Both the position numbers and the translations under genes were made by a program. Shown here piece by piece: positions 4,145 through 5,456 of a DNA stretch of 5,456 nt (position 1 is its first letter; each line of letters begins with the position of its first letter). The stretch spans positions 1-5,456 of the forward strand of contig JAGVPN010000360.1 of the NCBI GenBank assembly GCA_020052215.1, written 5' to 3'. The notes below the pieces were generated by a model, which had not been told where the DNA came from, searched no databases, and saw only the letters and a list, made by a program, of their open reading frames with translations. The DNA comes from Syntrophobacterales bacterium. GTDB lineage: Bacteria > Desulfobacterota > Desulfobaccia > Desulfobaccales > 0-14-0-80-60-11.

Positions 4145-5338
4145 ATGCAACTTGCCCGTCGTATCCGCCAGATTCCCCCTTCCGCCACTCTGGCCCTGAA
4201 TGCCAAGGCCAATCAGCTCAAGGCGCAGGGGGTCGATATAGTCAACTTCGGGGTAGGGGAGCCGGATTTCGAAACCCCGGACAACATCCGGGAGGCCGCC
4301 ATCCGGGCCATCCGGGAGGGTTTTACCCGCTATACCCCGGTGGGCGGCACCCCGGAATTGAAAGCCGCCATCGCCAATCGCTTTCAGGCCGACTACGGCC
4401 TGACCTACAAACCCAGCGAGATCCTGGTATCCTGCGGCGGCAAGCACAGCCTCTACAACCTGTTCCAGGTGCTGTTCGACCCGGGCGATGAGGTAATCAT
4501 TCCGGCCCCGTACTGGGTCTCCTATGTACCCATGGCCATGCTGGCCGAAGCCAAGCCGGTGATCGTCCCCACCCGGGAGGCCAACGGCTTCAATCTCACC
4601 GCGGCGGAACTGAAGGCCAGCCTCACGCCCCGGACCAAGGCCCTGGTGCTGAACAGCCCCTCCAATCCCACGGGCGGGGTCTACACCGCAGCCGAACTGG
4701 CGGCCCTGGGGGAAGTGGCGCTGGCGGCCGGGATCTATGTCATCTCCGACGACATCTACGACAAGATCATGTTCGACGGGGCCAAATTCGTCAATCTCGC
4801 CATGCTGAGCCCGGAACTCAAGGCCCGCACCTTTGTCTTCAACGGCGTCTCCAAGGCCTATGCCATGACCGGCTGGCGCATCGGCTATCTGGCGGGCCCC
4901 GAAGCCGGGATCAAGGCGGCGGACACCCTGCAGAGCCAGAGCACTTCCAACCCCAACTCCATTGCCCAGAAGGCCGCGGTGGAGGCGCTCTCCGGCCCCC
5001 AGGACTCGGTGGCGACAATGCTGGCGGAGTTTGCCTGGCGGCGGGACGACATCTACCGGCGGGTGCTGGACATTCCGGGCGTCACCACCATCAGGCCGGG
5101 TGGGGCGTTTTATATCTTCCCCAATTTTTCGGCGTATTATGACAAGCTTACGGTAGCGCCGGGACAATCCCGGTCCGGGGCCCTGGCGGCCTACTTGCTG
5201 GAGGAGGCCCAGGTGGCGGCGGTGCCCGGGGGCGAGTTCGGCGAGGACAACTGCCTGAGGTTTTCCTATGCCACGTCCCGGGAGCGGATCGCCACGGGAT
5301 TGACCCGGATTAAGGCAGCCCTGGAAAAGTTGGGATAG
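4145..5338 (+). CDS. aspB: Pyridoxal-phosphate aminotransferase, aspartate aminotransferase type (class I, subgroup Ib-like)
   Basis: A 397-residue cytoplasmic, full-length fold-type I aminotransferase. Such enzymes exchange the amino group between aspartate and 2-oxoglutarate; several Ib members also use prephenate or other substrates, so exact specificity is open. Landmarks: VNFGVGEPDFETP (33-45), YTPVGGTPELKAAIA (63-77), SCGGKHSLYNLFQ (96-108), NSPSNPTGGVYT (170-181) with cofactor-contacting Asn174, ISDDIYDKI (200-208) with Asp202 to the pyridine nitrogen and Tyr205, NGVSKAYAMTGWRIGYLAG (233-251) with the Schiff-base Lys237 and phosphate-binding Arg245, QSTSNPNSIAQKAAVEAL (265-282), PGGAFYIFP (318-326), and LRFSYATS (371-378) with the carboxylate-binding Arg372. 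GGK Lys100 matches a lysine found in Ib enzymes acting on acidic substrates (from memory of the family). It diverges from nadK and has no co-directional neighbour in the window. Confidence 0.93.
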   Translation: MQLARRIRQIPPSATLALNAKANQLKAQGVDIVNFGVGEPDFETPDNIREAAIRAIREGFTRYTPVGGTPELKAAIANRFQADYGLTYKPSEILVSCGGKHSLYNLFQVLFDPGDEVIIPAPYWVSYVPMAMLAEAKPVIVPTREANGFNLTAAELKASLTPRTKALVLNSPSNPTGGVYTAAELAALGEVALAAGIYVISDDIYDKIMFDGAKFVNLAMLSPELKARTFVFNGVSKAYAMTGWRIGYLAGPEAGIKAADTLQSQSTSNPNSIAQKAAVEALSGPQDSVATMLAEFAWRRDDIYRRVLDIPGVTTIRPGGAFYIFPNFSAYYDKLTVAPGQSRSGALAAYLLEEAQVAAVPGGEFGEDNCLRFSYATSRERIATGLTRIKAALEKLG

Positions 5339-5354
5339 GAGAGAATAGGGCGGG

Positions 5355-5395
5355 AAAAAAGGAAAGCGCGGCCGGCTGGTTAGTCGGGCCGCGCT
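5355..5395 (-). terminator. Intrinsic terminator, best read on the minus strand, between convergent genes
   Basis: AGCGCGGCC (5365-5373) pairs perfectly with GGCCGCGCT (5387-5395) over a 13-nt loop. On the minus strand the stem is followed by TTCCTTTTTT (5364-5355). No T-tract follows on the plus strand, so it better suits a leftward gene entering from the right edge. The stem lies 26 nt after the aminotransferase stop and may help end that transcript too. Confidence 0.65.
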
Positions 5396-5412
5396 GTCCG
5401 TTCAACGCCTGC

Positions 5413-5456
5413 TTAGCGGCCGGCGGCTTGGCGTTTGGACGCCTTCAGAGGATTGA
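5413..5456 (-). CDS. Possible C-terminal end of a convergent gene (product unknown)
   Basis: In one minus-strand frame the edge reads NPLKASKRQAAGR followed by TAA (5415-5413), 17 nt before the terminator stem. The basic, Ala-rich tail is plausible for a small nucleic-acid-binding protein, but 13 residues cannot identify it. A second frame (17 codons, TGA at 5404-5402) is also open, so the frame is unproven. The terminator orientation is the main support for a gene here. Confidence 0.4.
   Translation of the reverse strand, partial: NPLKASKRQAAGR

Noticed and set aside
4088..5167. 359-codon minus-strand reading frame antisense to the aminotransferase
   Set aside because: The translation is low-complexity and Gly/Arg/Asp/Gln-rich with no motifs, while the plus strand encodes a complete aminotransferase with a ribosome binding site.

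Overview
The window looks like a GC-rich Gram-negative chromosome segment with ordinary housekeeping genes separated by repeat-packed intergenic DNA. The gene set (a Tim44-like membrane protein, FdhD, NAD kinase, a type I aspartate-family aminotransferase) and the style of the interspersed palindromes resemble anaerobic Desulfobacterota (old deltaproteobacteria, Syntrophobacter/Desulfobacca-like). That placement is an inference from general familiarity, not from a search.

Layout. 2-733 (+): C-terminal part of a Tim44-like protein, cut by the window edge. 734-1068: no gene; a six-copy heptamer array, a terminator-like GC hairpin, a double hairpin and an 82-bp imperfect inverted repeat. 1069-1887 (-): fdhD. 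1888-1961: a four-copy heptamer array and a short spacer. 1962-2726 (-): an FRG-domain protein, clearly more AT-rich than its neighbours and probably acquired. 2727-3001: no gene; a solitary hairpin, three related palindromes at about 30-bp spacing, a second copy of the GC hairpin, and a second six-copy heptamer array. 3002-3850 (-): nadK. 3851-4144: divergent intergenic region with a nested C-tract/G-tract palindrome. 4145-5338 (+): aminotransferase. 5339-5456: a terminator apparently serving a convergent minus-strand gene whose last codons may lie at the right edge.

nadK, the FRG gene and fdhD all read leftwards, but gaps of 275 and 74 nt filled with repeats argue against a tight operon. 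nadK and the aminotransferase diverge. The genes do not form one obvious pathway: FdhD matures formate dehydrogenases, NadK makes NADP, the aminotransferase serves amino-acid metabolism, and the FRG protein has no assigned role.

The most unusual structure is an architecture seen twice, after the Tim44-like gene (+) and after nadK (-). In both, read in the gene's own direction, the stop codon is followed by six tandem heptamers, then a near-identical GGGGCGACCC hairpin, then a T-rich stretch. The heptamer sequence differs completely between the two while copy number, order and spacing match. I did not find a multi-gene undescribed system; the candidates for novelty are these repeat cassettes, the phased palindromes with compensatory changes, and the acquired FRG gene.
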